A stretch of DNA of 64,000 nucleotides from Lithospermum erythrorhizon (lineage: Eukaryota; Streptophyta; Magnoliopsida; Boraginales; Boraginaceae). Below the pieces are notes generated by a model. The model made no database searches and was not told the DNA's origin. It saw only the letters and a list, made by a program, of their open reading frames with translations. Every line of letters begins with the position of its first letter. Position 1 is the stretch's first letter. The stretch spans positions 62,001-126,000 of the forward strand of contig JADFUC010002010.1 of assembly GCA_019722365.1 (NCBI GenBank), given 5' to 3'. Position numbers and translations under genes: made by a program. Below, piece after piece: positions 33,300-45,949 of the stretch.

Positions 33300-34150
33300 T
33301 ATTTGTCAAGGATAATTAAATCACAGGATTTTCAATCTCTGGATCAGACTGATCATCTTCTTCTTCATCCACAACTTTGACATTGATTGACTCCATTATG
33401 ATTTGTGTCCTCTTGTTGTACACCCTCAAAGCTCTGCTGTTCCTGGAGTAGCCTAGAAAGATCCCTTCTTCTCCCTTTACATCAAACTTTTGCCTTGGGT
33501 CGGAAGTACGTAGCAAACACTTACTATAAATATATGAAAATATCGACATTTGGTTTTCCCCTCTCCATTTCATGTAGTGTTGTTGATCCCAGCCGCAAAG
33601 GTAATCCGGCTGCTGATGTGACATGTTAAGTTAATGTTTTCCTCGCCTGTAATTTAAGAAAATCTTCTTGAATGATTATTCTGCCATTTCTTGAATAGTC
33701 CTATTTTCCATTCCACAATGCCATTTTGGTTGGGAGGATAGGCCGAAAACTCATTGTTAAACCTCCATGATCACTCCCCGATTCTCGATGATAGGAAGAA
33801 AGATTCTCTCCTGATCTCACAAGTTCTTGAACACATCAAATGCATCTGACTTTTTCCGAAGGAACTCAACCCACGTATACCTGGAGTAGTCATCCACACA
33901 CACATAAATGTACTTCTTCCCAACAATGCTCTCCACTTGAACTGGCCCCATGAGATCCATGTGTAACAAATAAGAATTCTCCCGGCAGACCACTGCATGA
34001 GCAACATTCGTACGACACTCCCTGTGGTTCTGCTTTTCCCCACCTCGGTAGTCTCCACATGTCTTCTCTTTAAGTTCAAGTCAGTGGGTAATCCCTTCAA
34101 TCGCATTTGCTTATTAGTTGTCAAGATTTCTAAAATTTGTGTGTCCCAAT
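33300..34150 (-). pseudogene. Copia integrase remnant (Sirevirus-type)
   Basis: Across frames, MDLMGPVQVESIVGKKYIYV and CVDDYSRYTWVEF appear at about 33960-33870. GIFLGYSRNSRALRVYNKRT, the C-terminal integrase block, lies at about 33455-33400. Confidence 0.8.
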
Positions 34151-36275
34151 TTTCTCATGCTGACAGAAAGATTATCATCATGTTTGATAGATGACTCGAG
34201 TCTTCTCGTGATTCCTGCATATAACAATTATCCGAGACTTCTCTTTCCTCGTATAATTGGATTGTCTCCACCGTCATGCATGTATCCTCGTTGAAAATGA
34301 CTCATTCCTTCATCACAGAAGTTGACTAACGCCGATCGATTGACTATCAACCCATCAACCAATAACACATCTTTACTGGCAATCCTTCAACCTCGAGGGT
34401 CCTTTTTCCTGATTTCGCTTTAGCTCCTCCGCCAAACGGTGCCACTCAATTCCTTGATGTTTGTCAGATTAGACTTTCTTCCGGTCATGTGCCTAGAACA
34501 TCCACTGTCGAGGTACCATCCTTCCCATGTGGTGGCTTTAAGAGAGGTGAAAACAACATGACTTACAGTAGTGCTTTTCTGGACCCATTCTTTTCTTGGT
34601 CAGGAGTATCCGCTCTGGGCCCTTTTCCATATAGTTTGTAACAATAAGGAGTAATATGCCCTTTCTTTCCACACCATGACACTCAATCGAATATTCCTCA
34701 CTTTCTTTCTCAAACCCGACGATAAGACTCTCCTCGAAAGGTGTACAAATCCACATGATCCCTTCCTCTTGTTGCATTGCTTTTGTATTTTCTGAAGGTA
34801 GATGCTCCAATTCCAGTTGTATCTTTCCCTCTATTTCCTTTTTCCAGAATCTCATCAAGAATGTTTGTGCTGGAGTTCATCATCTTGATACCTTTGGTCA
34901 CGATTCTGACCTTTCCCCTCCAAAAACCCTATCTCAGCCTTTCCCTGCTCACACAGCTCTAACCAACTCAGATTTGCTTTCAATAGCTCTTTTCATTAAC
35001 TTCATTGACGATTTAAGTCTTTGCTAGTTTCGACCATTTTTGTACACCATATGATAATTGGCAATCGCCTCTTCATCAAGTTACTTCTTCCTCATATTCA
35101 CCGGCCGTGGTCATGGATTTCATTAACAACTGGTGTAATAGATCAACCTCGTGGTCAAATCACAGAATGCCACGAAGTTGCTCACATTACTCTCTGTATC
35201 CTCCTTCTCACTGTCTGATTCCTCATCTGAGTGCGTGGAGTAGTAGCTTTTGTCCGTCACATAATTAGGGATGATCAACTGAATGTGACCAAATCCCTCA
35301 CATTCCCTACACTGTATGCTTTTGCCCTTATTCTGTAGAGGCCCACTATTTCCAACTCCTTCTACCCTGCTAATTTTCTTCCAATTGTCAAGCCGACGAT
35401 CATTGCCTTTTGTCATGTCAGCGCTGCCATATGGTTTCTTATTGAACCTCTTCATGGTTTTGTTAAAGTTTTTAGCAAGAAGGCCTGTTGCTCTTTAAAT
35501 TGATCGAGTTCTTCCCTTCTTGTAACTTGCATTCGTAGCACCTTTCTTTTTGTCGCATCTATCAATCTAGTTTCATTTTAAATGTAAAGCAGACTACAAC
35601 CAATTCATCCAACCTCATGTTGCTTTAAAATCTGGCTTCAGAAGACTTGTTCTCGAATTTCAATGTGGAGAGATTCTGACCTTCCTCAGATTTGCTTTTC
35701 ATTTGTTATTTGTTCTCCTAGTGCAAAGGATTCATTTGGTTATATCATTGATCTGACATTATAGTCGGTAATCGCCCCTTCTTTCCTCCTCCATTCAGCA
35801 GCTTCCCACTAGTTGTTAATTATCAGAATTTATTTACAATAAACTGTGAGTTCCTTCATAAGGTAGTTTCAGAATATATCCCAAGCCTCTTTCAAATGCG
35901 ACACTTTCTAATCATCTTGAAGACATTCGGGAGTCACACTCATTAAAGATTGCATTCACAGCCCTCATATTTCAATGCAAGTTCACCTTCTCAGGGTCCA
36001 CCTACTGCCTGGACACAGCTTCTCCTTCAACAAGAACTGGACGGCCCATCTACGTAGTACGCATTTCCAAGTCCTCGAAGTCTACAGATTTACAAAGGCA
36101 GATACGAGCTCCAATTAAAGGTAGTTACTTCCATCTTAACTCTGGGGACGGTAGATAATCTCCTTCCGCATTTCTCTCCATCATCACTGATCTCACCTAT
36201 ATGTTGGGACAGTCTGCTCGATGGCCAAATTGAAAGTGAATCAAATAATATAGCCAAGTGTCCCTCCAAATACCA
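34151..36275 (-). pseudogene. gag and protease region (Sirevirus-type)
   Basis: The frame 35455-35123 has a zinc knuckle CRECEGFGHIQ with the last Cys lost, followed by an acidic Ser/Asp/Glu tail, as in Sirevirus gag. The N-terminal gag (36250-35460) and the protease/pre-integrase part (34900-34150) are only fragments. A TGGTAT primer-site-like block is at 36275-36263 on the minus strand. Confidence 0.6.
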
Positions 36276-36289
36276 AGACACTTGGTTGT

Positions 36290-37066
36290 ACGAAAGAAAC
36301 AACACACAAGATTGTTGGCCTAGTCTCGGTGCCAATGTGCACCTACGCCCTGGGGTCACCGCCCTAGGGGAAGGATTCCACTATAATCTCAGTAATTACA
36401 AGTAGGGACTTATACAAACGCCCCACGTTTCACGACGCCCTAACTAACCTTCATTACAAGTTTCTAAGACTAGGATCCACCTATCTTCTATCCTTCCTTG
36501 TCACACACTCTCCCAGTGTTGACTTACAATTGTCACAAGAATATGCTATATCAAAAGTATGTTATAACAATAGGATATAACATACGTACATTAATTAGTA
36601 GTTTATAGAGAGAACTACTAACACAATTAACCTACACAACTTGTTTTCCTTCGAATACTTGCACTTGCGCACAAGTTATTTGACGAATAATAAAGCCACG
36701 CCTCTCAAAAGGCTTCAATAATATATATACATAAGGAAAGGAGCAAAGGACTGGAAACTTCAGAAATTTAATTCTCCTACTGCTTATAACACACGGTATC
36801 TTCTGTGATCTCATACAATCCTACATGAGGCTGGCATCTTCCAAATCTCAATCACATCTTCTGTAATCCTTCGAGCAATAAGATCTCTCCCTCAATGCCG
36901 CGATTCAATTAAATCAATTTAACACTAAAATATGGCAAAAGCATCTACTATTAGTTTTAACCTCAATCATTTTCAGTAAAGAAATTTTACCATAGAATGT
37001 TAAATGCCATCAGCTTATAACAATGGCCTCATGGAAAACCTGCCGCCCAACTTCATACATCTAACA
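36290..37066 (-). repeat. 5' LTR of the Sirevirus-type element
   Basis: It starts TGTTAGATGTATGAAG at 37066 on the minus strand, with TATGTATATATATTATTGAAG near 36725. Partner of 28180-28991. Confidence 0.8.
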
Positions 37067-38456
37067 AAATTGTCTAATCCAATTACAGCATAACATGTGA
37101 AATTGGGATTCTAGACCCATCCCATAAATGACTAGAGTCTAGTTTATCTTTATTTTAATTTAAACACAAATAATATGGGAACAGTTTGAACAAGGAGTAT
37201 TACAGTAAAAACGTGTTACAATTAAATAGAAGAAAAGCAAGGTACAATGACTCAATGAGATTCTAAAATAAAGTTGTATGGTCATCCATCATAGTCCAAG
37301 CTCAGAATTCAGCTTGTGTGTGTGTTTTAGAGGATGTTTGGTTGTATATATTTTAACTCAAAATGAAGTGTTTCTCAAATATTTCCAACACACAATTTAT
37401 AAGTTATAAATAATTTATAACTAGTTTCAAAAAAAGTTTTAATTCCTAATCTTTTTCACTGTAATTTATTTTGATAGCTCGAATCTAATAAATTATTTAA
37501 TTACCTTATTTAATAATAAAGCATAAAATAATATTATATTTTATACTATTATTGATATCATAAATATTATACTTAGTCATAAATATAAATTTTAGTTATG
37601 ATTATTTTTTATTATTTCAAATATTAAAATACTAATTTATTTATATCATAAAGATAAAAAAATTATTATATAAGATAACTTTTATAAATTATTTTACTAT
37701 TTCTACAACTTATAAAATTCGCTTTATGTCGATTGCCTATGTACTATTTTACCATTTTCAATTTATAAAGTTATTATTATCTCAACATTGATAAAAAAAT
37801 TTCATTATAAATTATATTACTAAATAAAGTCAAAATAAAAATTACTAATTTAAATGACACCTACGATAAGCTAAGCAACGTGAATCTATAAATCAAAAAT
37901 AAGCTTCTTACCCATACACCTCTTAATTTGCTCCCTCACACTTTGCTGTAGGGTTAGTCCCTACAGACAAGAATGAGTTCATAAGACAATAATGAGTACA
38001 TAATACTTTTATCTTGAAAAAAGAAACACAAAGCAAATGTGATAAATAGTATACGGAGTACTCCCTTGGATTTTGATGGTATTCCAAATTTTCAATACAT
38101 CTAGCAATTTTTCTTACTTTGCATTCTAATATATTGAAGATTGTATTTTTAACTTACTTTAAAATAAAATGGTTAATTTTTATTCAAATAATTGTTTTAT
38201 ATGTTAATTAAAGTGGTAAAGTGAGTTAGTTTTAACAATTACTCTCTCTAATCCATTTTAATTGACGTTTAACTCTTTTGAAATTAAACTTTGACCATCA
38301 ATAATTATTAAATATTTCATTTTCTAAAAATATAAAATTATATAATTGTGTATTTTAAAATTACTTTCATATTAATTAAAAATTCTTCCTCCTGCTATAA
38401 TTCCAAATCACCTACAACTACCACCCTACCACTAAATCTCCCTCTTATACTATAAT
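37067..38456. other. AT-rich interval
   Basis: No gene seen. 37330-37920 is extremely AT-rich and may be a decayed non-autonomous DNA element, but no paired ends were established. CGGAGTACTCCCTTGGATTT at about 38055 resembles a Stowaway end, without a convincing partner. Confidence 0.3.
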
Positions 38457-39060
38457 TGATATGGATTGGATTAATAATGTCCTAAATGGACTAATCACAG
38501 ATTATATGTGAAGAATTCAACTGCACAAGCCATGACGTAACAAGCTCAGACTCAAATCGCTCTAAGTGATCGCACTTGTCCACATCCCAAGAAAGCCTGG
38601 GAATCCCAAGTATTTCCTATAAATACCCATCATATACCTTCATTTAGAGATAATGCAAAACTGAGAATTCTACTGTTCAATAGCTTTTAAAACACCCGAA
38701 ACTAACTTAAGCATTAGAGTGACTACGATCGACTTTGGCCGTGGGTCTAGGTAGCTCCTAACCTCCCCGGGTTTCCAACACGGAGAGTAATGGAGAAAGA
38801 GGCAATATCACGAGTAACCACTCCTAAAAAGTGAGCGGGCATCTAAGTACAACCACCTCGGGAATCATATCCACAACCAATTCGGGAATCATCATATCCA
38901 CCCGTGCATCCCAAGGCCCAAAACAGCGAAAGCCGGGTCCGTAATCGAAGGATTCTGAAACCTCACCTCGAATAAACTGCATCTCAATCAAGAAAAAGTA
39001 CGAGCCGACACCCAAATTTAAGTCTCATCCTCCGGAAGCACTGAAAAAAGACACTCATCA
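38457..39060 (+). repeat. Gypsy 5' LTR
   Basis: TGATATGGATTGG...GACACTCATCA, with CCTATAAATACCC near 38617 as the promoter. It contains a near-tandem TCGGGAATCAT pair at about 38857-38895. Confidence 0.7.
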
Positions 39061-39061
39061 A

Positions 39062-39085
39062 TTGGCGCTCAAGCCATGGGGATCC
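39062..39085 (+). other. Gypsy primer-binding site
   Basis: TTGGCGCTCAAGCCATGGGG follows the LTR end by one base and resembles the TGGCGCC...GGGG primer sites of plant Gypsy elements. Confidence 0.6.
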
Positions 39086-39689
39086 AATGATAACAATTCA
39101 CGAAATAACCACGGGGCTAGCTCAAAACAGTCACAACACAAGCCAGCAAACATGTCCTACCACAAGTGTGGGGGTCATACGAGAAGAAAAATCACGACCT
39201 AATTATCACGAAAGTGCAATCAATTTAATAATAATCCAAGACGAGAAAGTGTTACCCACCTTCACAAGAAGACGAGTGAGACATCACCGGGCCCAACTCG
39301 ACAATTAAATACATATGATCGATAAGCTAAAAGTCCGTCAAGAGACAACCGAGGTTCAAATTTCGGGCGGAACAACCGGAAGTCCTCTAAAGAAAAACCT
39401 GTGATGGGAAAGGTTACAAAAAACCCAAAAGAGATCATTTCTGTGACTAGCCCCAAGGGAAGATCCTAGAAAGAATCATTCCTAAGGACGGCACGGCGTT
39501 ATTTCTGGGAGGAACGGATAAAACCAAGCAACAAGTCCTCGACGAGTTGCAGGTGTATCGATACTCATTTCTGGAGGATCGGCAGTGAGAGGAGATACTC
39601 CAATTCTCGAAAGTAATATGCTCGGCGTGACATAGGGTCGCACCGATAGGCACTGAAATGAGGGCCAAAGTTCTCTCAAGAAGAAATGA

Positions 39690-39830
39690 GGGATCAGATA
39701 CCTCATGATGATCCCCTAATAATCAATCTTGGGTTGATCGCAAACTTCGTGGCAACTAAGGCGGATACGGGGAGTTCCCATGGATATCTTATAATTTGGG
39801 AGCAAAGGATCGGCCGAGGTTTACCCGAAC
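39690..39830 (+). pseudogene. Gypsy aspartic protease remnant
   Basis: HDDPLIINLGLIANFVATKA followed by DTGSS, the retropepsin active-site box, in one frame. Neighbouring frames hold only gag-like fragments (39100-39680). Confidence 0.6.
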
Positions 39831-40389
39831 CAAACCTGCATGTACACCTTTCACGGGTTTCAGACACTTCAAAGATATCCCGCTGGGATAATGCATCTCG
39901 ATCTTACAAATTGGAAAAGCCCCGGTGAACCTGATTACAAGAGCTTCCTTCACCGTTGTCGAAGTATATCCCACCCCTCGTATAACGGGGTTGATCAAGG
40001 CCCAATCCTCATAGCTCGGGAGAGAAATCATTTCTCACCTTCCATTTGAAGATGAAGTTTCCAACCACGGGAGGAGTGGGAGAGGAGTCGTGGGGACCAA
40101 GAGGCCTGGCCCCTGCTATCACTATCCGTACTCGAGGAAGTTCCCCCGAGAACCACCTGAACAGAAAAGACATCGGAAGAACCCTCCGGAAATAATGAGT
40201 ACTTCACTCCCCGTAAAAAACTCGGACAACTCCCCCAAAGAAAGGGAGAGTGTGAAGAAGTGATGTCCCCATGCTAACTCGGCATTGTCTCCCAAGTAAA
40301 GCAACCCGGTATGCCGGGGATAGGAACACAGCTGAACCATGAGCACCGAAGTCTGTTGATAAAGCTTCTACAAAAGTATGAAGAGGTCT

Positions 40390-41292
40390 TTATGGAACCC
40401 CAAGACATGCCCGAGTTATTATTAGAATAATAAAGATACCAATCAGACAAAGGATTCCCCGCCTATGCTCATTAAGCAAAAGAAGAAGAATTTCTCCAAA
40501 AAAAAGAATCAAGCTATCCGAGAAGAAGTTGACGAATTGATGAGGGTCCATATGAGAATTGCCACAATTCCCCGAAGGAATCAAGCACGGCCATGGTCGC
40601 GTTTCAACGCGAAACGGAGAACGTGCACCGACTTCACAAACCTCAATGCGTCGCCTCTCCAAAGACTACTGCCTACCTTGTTTGGGAAGATTGGTAGATG
40701 GGAGAGCGGGGTATGAGGTTTTTGACTTCCTAGATGCTTTCCGAGTGTATCATCAAATACTCTTGGAAAAAGTTGATCAAGAAAGAATCCTACCTTTAAC
40801 ACTAAGATATTGTATCATTGATAGAATGTCCTTTTGGGTTGAAAAATGCTGGGGCAACATACCAAAGGATGGTGAATTGTGGCCTCGAGCAAATTATGCA
40901 ACATGAAAATCTATGTGATGATATGTTGGTCAAAAGCAAGAGAAAGGAGGAGACTATGGTAACCCTGGCGAGACATTGAAAAATCAAGGAAAGCTTAGTT
41001 AAGTGACTAACTCTAGAAGTGTTCATTTGGGGTGACCTCGGGGAAATTCTTGGGATTCATGATAAGTGAACGAGGCATAGAACCTAATCCCGACAAGATT
41101 GAGGCCATAGTACAAATGCAAGCCCCAAATTTTATAAGTGACGCCATAGTAGAATGGGCAGGCTCGTGGCTTTCTAACCATTCATATCTCGGTCCGGAGA
41201 TAGGAACCTACCCTTTTCCGAAAACTGAGACAAGCCTCCCAAGAAGAAATTCAAGTGATGAAGAATTTGCCCAAGCTTTTAATTTTAATTAA
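40390..41292 (+). pseudogene. Gypsy reverse transcriptase remnant
   Basis: Across three frames: NQAIREEVDELM, CTDFTNLN, GYEVFDFLDAFRVYHQI, FGLKNAGATYQRMV, a damaged DDMLVKSK box near 40918, and GFMISERGIEPNPDKIEAI near 41060. These occur in the order of plant Gypsy (Tat/Athila-like) RT. At least four frameshifts. Confidence 0.8.
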
Positions 41293-41404
41293 AATCAAGG
41301 CCTCCCGATATCTCCAAAAATACCGAATTGTGACTGCTAAGCAGGGAATTACAGCTTATACTTAGTCAGATCCGGATGAGTAGTCAGTCAAGTGAGAAAT
41401 TACG

Positions 41405-42331
41405 CAACTTGTCTATAATAAAATTCAAACAAATGCAACCAAGATCGAATAAATGTATAATAATGAAATTACAATAAAAAATCATACGAAATACATTACG
41501 CATTAATGCTAATACTTATGAGATACGAATGATGCTCTCAAACTTCTCCCATGATCCCTTCCAAGTCCTTAGCACCCTCAAATGAAAATGCCTCCAGCTA
41601 GTTTACACCAAGAGAGGTAAAGTCTTAATGATTGGACTCAAGGAATTTTCGAATAATTGATAAGAATTGAAGTCAAAAACTTGACTCAAAAACTGTAGAG
41701 AAACGCAGGGTCAAAGGGGCTATTTTGGGAGGGGATGAAATGAAAAACTTAGGTTTTCTATTTTCATCTCTTTCCTTATATAGCCCTTTACTTTCCGAAT
41801 AGCTCGACTCGCTTGATAAATAAGTTAACTCGCGTCAGCACCAACTCATTTAACTCCTCGCAAGCAACTTAACAAGTTACCAATGAGCTCCCTCGTTAAA
41901 ACCTTCAATTGAACTAACAGTTAATTGATTCGGCTTTATCCAATTTGAATTTTACATTATCGATGTAAAATACTCGATTGGGTATCTCGTTGATTCCAAT
42001 CAACTCTCAATTTAGCATCGTGATTTAATTTCATACATGGAATATAACTCAATGTCATTGTATGTGTGTGACCTTCTGGGCTCAGATAATATTAGCCGTA
42101 TAATAATATAATTGACCATTATAATTATTATATCGGTTATGCAATGGGACGTATAATATGGCATAACCCTTATATTATCATGAAGTTCCATTTTAGTAAT
42201 TTATAATTACTATATTTATTGAACACTCTATTTTGAGTAATCTCATTTAACTACATCTAGTAAATGAATTGTTACAACAATTGTCGAATCTGGCATACCA
42301 TGGAAATCAAAATATTCCTCGATTTCCAACA
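41405..42331 (-). mobile_element. Copia LTR, family A copy 3
   Basis: The minus strand starts TGTTGGAAATCGAGG at 42331, with GCTATATAAGGAAAGAG near 41785, then a leader; the left edge is approximate. It matches 35-900 (same strand) and 21153-22015 (opposite). No primer site or internal sequence is seen on the left, so it is probably a solo LTR inserted in the Gypsy element. Confidence 0.65.
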
Positions 42332-42479
42332 CTCTACATGCCCTTGACGATTACTATACCTTTATCATACGATCTCTAATCATAGACTAACCATAAGAAG
42401 GGTATTTCATGAAACACCTAATGACTTTCTTTACTCGAGTCCAAACCAAAGCAGGGAAGATAAACCCGTAAGGAGTCAG

Positions 42480-45400
42480 ATTAACGTGAGATGGATTTGT
42501 TTACATTCGATTTGATCTGTAAAAACAATGAGCGGATGGCTAGTGGGGGTTGGGGAGCGGCGCCAAGCTCAAACCAAAAGAGCCGAGCGGTGGCACTCCT
42601 GTGATGACGCGCCGATCGGGTTTCAACAAAACATGAATTGCAAAGGCCGCTTGGATAAGAGATGTTTCTAAAGAGAGAATCCGCCAGGAAGCTTTTTGAG
42701 GCAAAGGAGCCAAATGAAAGTTTTGATTTTTGGAAGAATTTTAAGCTTCTCCAAATTCATTACAACTGTCTCCAACGGGTCCAAAGGAATTAATGAATCA
42801 TGTCGATTTGCAAGAGAAAGTGCCATCCGGGGAGTTCCAAGCTTAGAGAGAGTCCGGTTTCGGGTTGTATTTGCTCAACGGAATGGCCAAAATTTTGTTA
42901 GCAACACATGCAGGTAGGGGGTAGTTTACTTTGCTAAGATCCCACCCTCAATAAGTCTTGATGACGTCAAACATTTGTTTGAAAAATCTTCCTCAAAAGG
43001 GGGCCATGGACAATATTTTAAAGCCACCCTACCTGCCATTCACCAGTAGTTTTGTTGAAAAAGCCATTGCCCATGATACCCTGCTGTAAGAAGTTATCCC
43101 ACCTTCTCCAAGTTCCCCGCTTTAATAGAGGAGAATTATTGATTCTGTGCCCGGCTGCATTTGGTGGCATGATTGAAGTATTTAGCTTTGATTAATTATC
43201 CAAGAAAGGTTATTCTCTTCAATAACCTCCGCTTAGCTTCGCCATCGTGGATTTGTTATATTTCCAAGTTCTTTGCCAAGTCCTCTCTGGGCTTGTCGGG
43301 GCTCAAGCATCGGGACCATTTCGCAAGATGAATTTTCTTCTTACTTTGGGACGAACTCCAAAGGAAAGCTCTGTTGGCTTTGTTGATTCTCTCACAAATG
43401 TTTTTTGGGAGCATGGTGAATTGGCAATAATAATTTGGGATGCAGCAGAGGCGGTGGCTTTCGATCAAAGTTTTCTCACAGATATGAGCCTAGCTTTCCA
43501 CCCTTTGTGCTTATTTCTCGCACCTTTGTCGAGAATGAAGTTAAAATCCGACGGCTGTCTTCCCACTGGTGGGGAAACCAAGGTATTTCCAAGATTGTTT
43601 GTTTCATTTATCTCGAGTCAGTTGAGATTCGAGATCTCAACGGGGTGGCTTGCATTTTTGAAAACATGATTTTTATTTTGAGGCCAATTTCTTGACCGTA
43701 CTAAAGAGAAAACTGATGGAGAGTATTGGTTATGCTGGTTGCTGTTTTGCTGTCGGCCTTCCCAAATAAAATAATATCATCCGCAGTAAGAAATGTAAGT
43801 GAGAAGCCCGATCTTCCAAAGGTTGGGTGGTCTTAAATTCGCTCTCATCTTTTTCTGCCTGGGGCTTGAAGACGTAAGAGCTCAAGAACGAGAATGAAAG
43901 ATAAGATATAACTCTGCCTCACCCCTCTCAAGGTTGGATGGTTGTCCCAACATTTTATTGATCATGATCGATATGTTTGTGGAGGAAATACAATGGCTAA
44001 TAATGCTCGTGATATGTGGAAAACCAAATAAATTCATGTACAAACGCAACCCAAATGAGTCATTAAAAGCCTTGTCGAGGTCGAGTTTAATCGCCATGAA
44101 ACTAGATTTACCCCTCTTGTTATGAAGTGAATTGAGCTTCTGCACTAAGCATTTACATTATCAATTTTTCTATTTGGGAGGAAGCTTATTGGAGCGGGGT
44201 TTAGATTTGAATAATCGGTGTGCCCGATTCGTTAACTTTTATAAGGCTCTTGTAGATTGTGTTACAAAGGCTTATTAGTCAAATTGAGTGACCCACCTCG
44301 GCTTCCACCTTTTGGAATAAGGCAATGTGAAAGTGTTATTGATTTGCAATCGAAGAGGGATTAATAAAGGCATCATGGACAAGGCCAAAATAGAGTTTTG
44401 TATTAGTCCCAAATGGTAGTGAAGAAGAGAGGGTGCAATCCATCCGGTCTTGGGCTCTTGAAGGGCTTGAAGCTTTTAAAAGCTGCATCTCAATTTCATT
44501 TATTGGGTCGAAAGATTGAGAGGTGGCTCACAATATGAAGTATCGGAGGCAAAAGGAGAATCCGCAAAAGACGAAGAAATACAGGTCCCGTGAGGTAAAA
44601 AGCAAAGAGAAATGTTTAGTGATGTGATTTGCAATGTCGATCGGGTCACTGATCCAATTGTTTGAGCTGTCCTTGATTACCTTGATGTCATTTCTATGTC
44701 TTCTCACAATTGTTGAAGCAGGAAAAATCTAGTACTAAGATCCCCTCAGACAATCCATCGACTCGATGAAAACCAGCGTACTCTCTTTACCATTAGTATA
44801 TCATCATATTCCTCAGGAGGGAATCTCTGCTGTCGGGAGAAGCAAATGAGGAAGAAGAGTTAGCTTGCAAACTCCTTTGAATACCACCAATTCTAGAGGA
44901 TATGTGTCTGAGCTTCTTGTGGACATTTTCGAAAACATCATTGTTCCAAGATCTTGCAACATCGACAAAAGAGGTGGCAATATGTTCGAACTTCCCCTGG
45001 TTAGTAGACCAGTGATTTTCTACCAAATGCTTGAAGTTTGGATGAGGAATCCAATGGCCGAAGTTTGAATGGAGGCAGTCAACCTGTGAATCGATGGTGA
45101 GACTCAAGATAGGGGCGAAGTGGTCTCAAATGGTCCTCGAGGTGCTCTGACCGTAGCTTTATCAAACAAGAGTTTCCAATCTTAATGCAGCCAAATGCCT
45201 AAATCAATTCTTTCCGCACAATAATACCTCTCGCTTCTTTCGATCCAAGGAACTGAACTGCTGGGTGAACCCAAATCAAACTAGTTTACAATTATTTATG
45301 AACTTATTGAATTCAATAGGCCTCCTCGATTAATGTATCCCTCCTCGCTTATCGACGAGGACAACATTTCAATAAATCTTTAGAAACCAAGTGGAGGTTA

Positions 45401-45690
45401 TGAGTCGTACAAATATTGCAAAGTTAAGGTCCCCAAAATTCTAATCGCTCGTGGAGTTCGGGGAAGCGGGGGGCATAAATTGCACCCGGGGCAACTGTGG
45501 ATTGAACGCGACCACCTTGTGCGGTCACACGGAGTCGTGGGAATTGAAAAGGATGATGTCCAAAGTAATTTCACCGGTTGTTCCAAAGCATCCAAACTCC
45601 TCCTCGAAGCCAACGGGGTCAAGACACTCAGCTTGAAATTCCATGATCCGCATATTTCCCAACCCACCATTGATTTTTTTCTCTGCTCAC
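42480..45690 (-). mobile_element. LINE (non-LTR retrotransposon), degenerate
   Basis: Read on the minus strand: endonuclease remnant (about 45690-45390; ...GEITLDIIL and nearby), EN-RT linker (45107-44793; HPNFKHLVENHWSTNQG, then SSRIGGIQRSL), RT with MAIKLDLDKAF at about 44090 and the catalytic TADDIILFGKAD box at about 43785, then the RT C-terminal block (43468-43256; CCIPNYYCQFTMLPKNI...AFLWSS). 3' sequence extends to about 42480. No poly-A tail was clearly found. Confidence 0.8.
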
Positions 45691-45753
45691 ATAATTAACA
45701 TTGTTACAAATTAATCAAGAAACCGACACAATTGTTGCAAAGAGGGATAGCTA

Positions 45754-45829
45754 AAAATGACAAATATTACACATTCGTTTCTATTTTGGATGTTAAAAAC
45801 ATTAACGAATGTGCAATATTTGTCATTTT
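45754..45829. repeat. Near-perfect short hairpin
   Basis: Arms 45754-45779 and 45804-45829 are 26 bp each and complementary except for one position, with a 24-base loop. A third copy of part of the arm (AACGAATGTGCAACATTTGT) follows at 45833-45852. It could be a tiny MITE or a small-RNA precursor. Confidence 0.85.
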
Positions 45830-45949
45830 AGGAACGAATGTGCAACATTTGTACTACTTTTGGAAATTAAAATATACAAACAATGTAACTATAGTTTATA
45901 ATTGACCCTCACATACCGACCAAATCGGCAATAAGTTTTAAAATTACAA

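Larger units (their letters stand above)
28180..37066 (-). mobile_element. Sirevirus-type Copia LTR retrotransposon (degenerate)
   Basis: Two LTRs of about 0.8 kb bound 7.3 kb of internal sequence read on the minus strand: gag with zinc knuckle (35455-35123), protease/GAG-pre-integrase remnants, integrase (34150-33300), RT (32580-32190), RNase H (31860-31656) and then about 2.5 kb of env-like sequence before the 3' LTR. The extra 3' region and the gag type fit Sireviruses. A polypurine tract (AAAGGGGGAG) lies beside the 28991 LTR end. Every domain has stops or shifts. Confidence 0.8.
38457..41300 (+). mobile_element. Gypsy retrotransposon, 5' part (truncated)
   Basis: A 604-bp LTR, a tRNA primer site, protease and RT remnants in the plus direction. 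The RT ends at about 41300, where unrelated sequence and then a minus-strand Copia LTR (41405-42331) begin; no 3' LTR is seen. PBS to RT is only about 2.2 kb, so gag is partly deleted. Confidence 0.75.
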
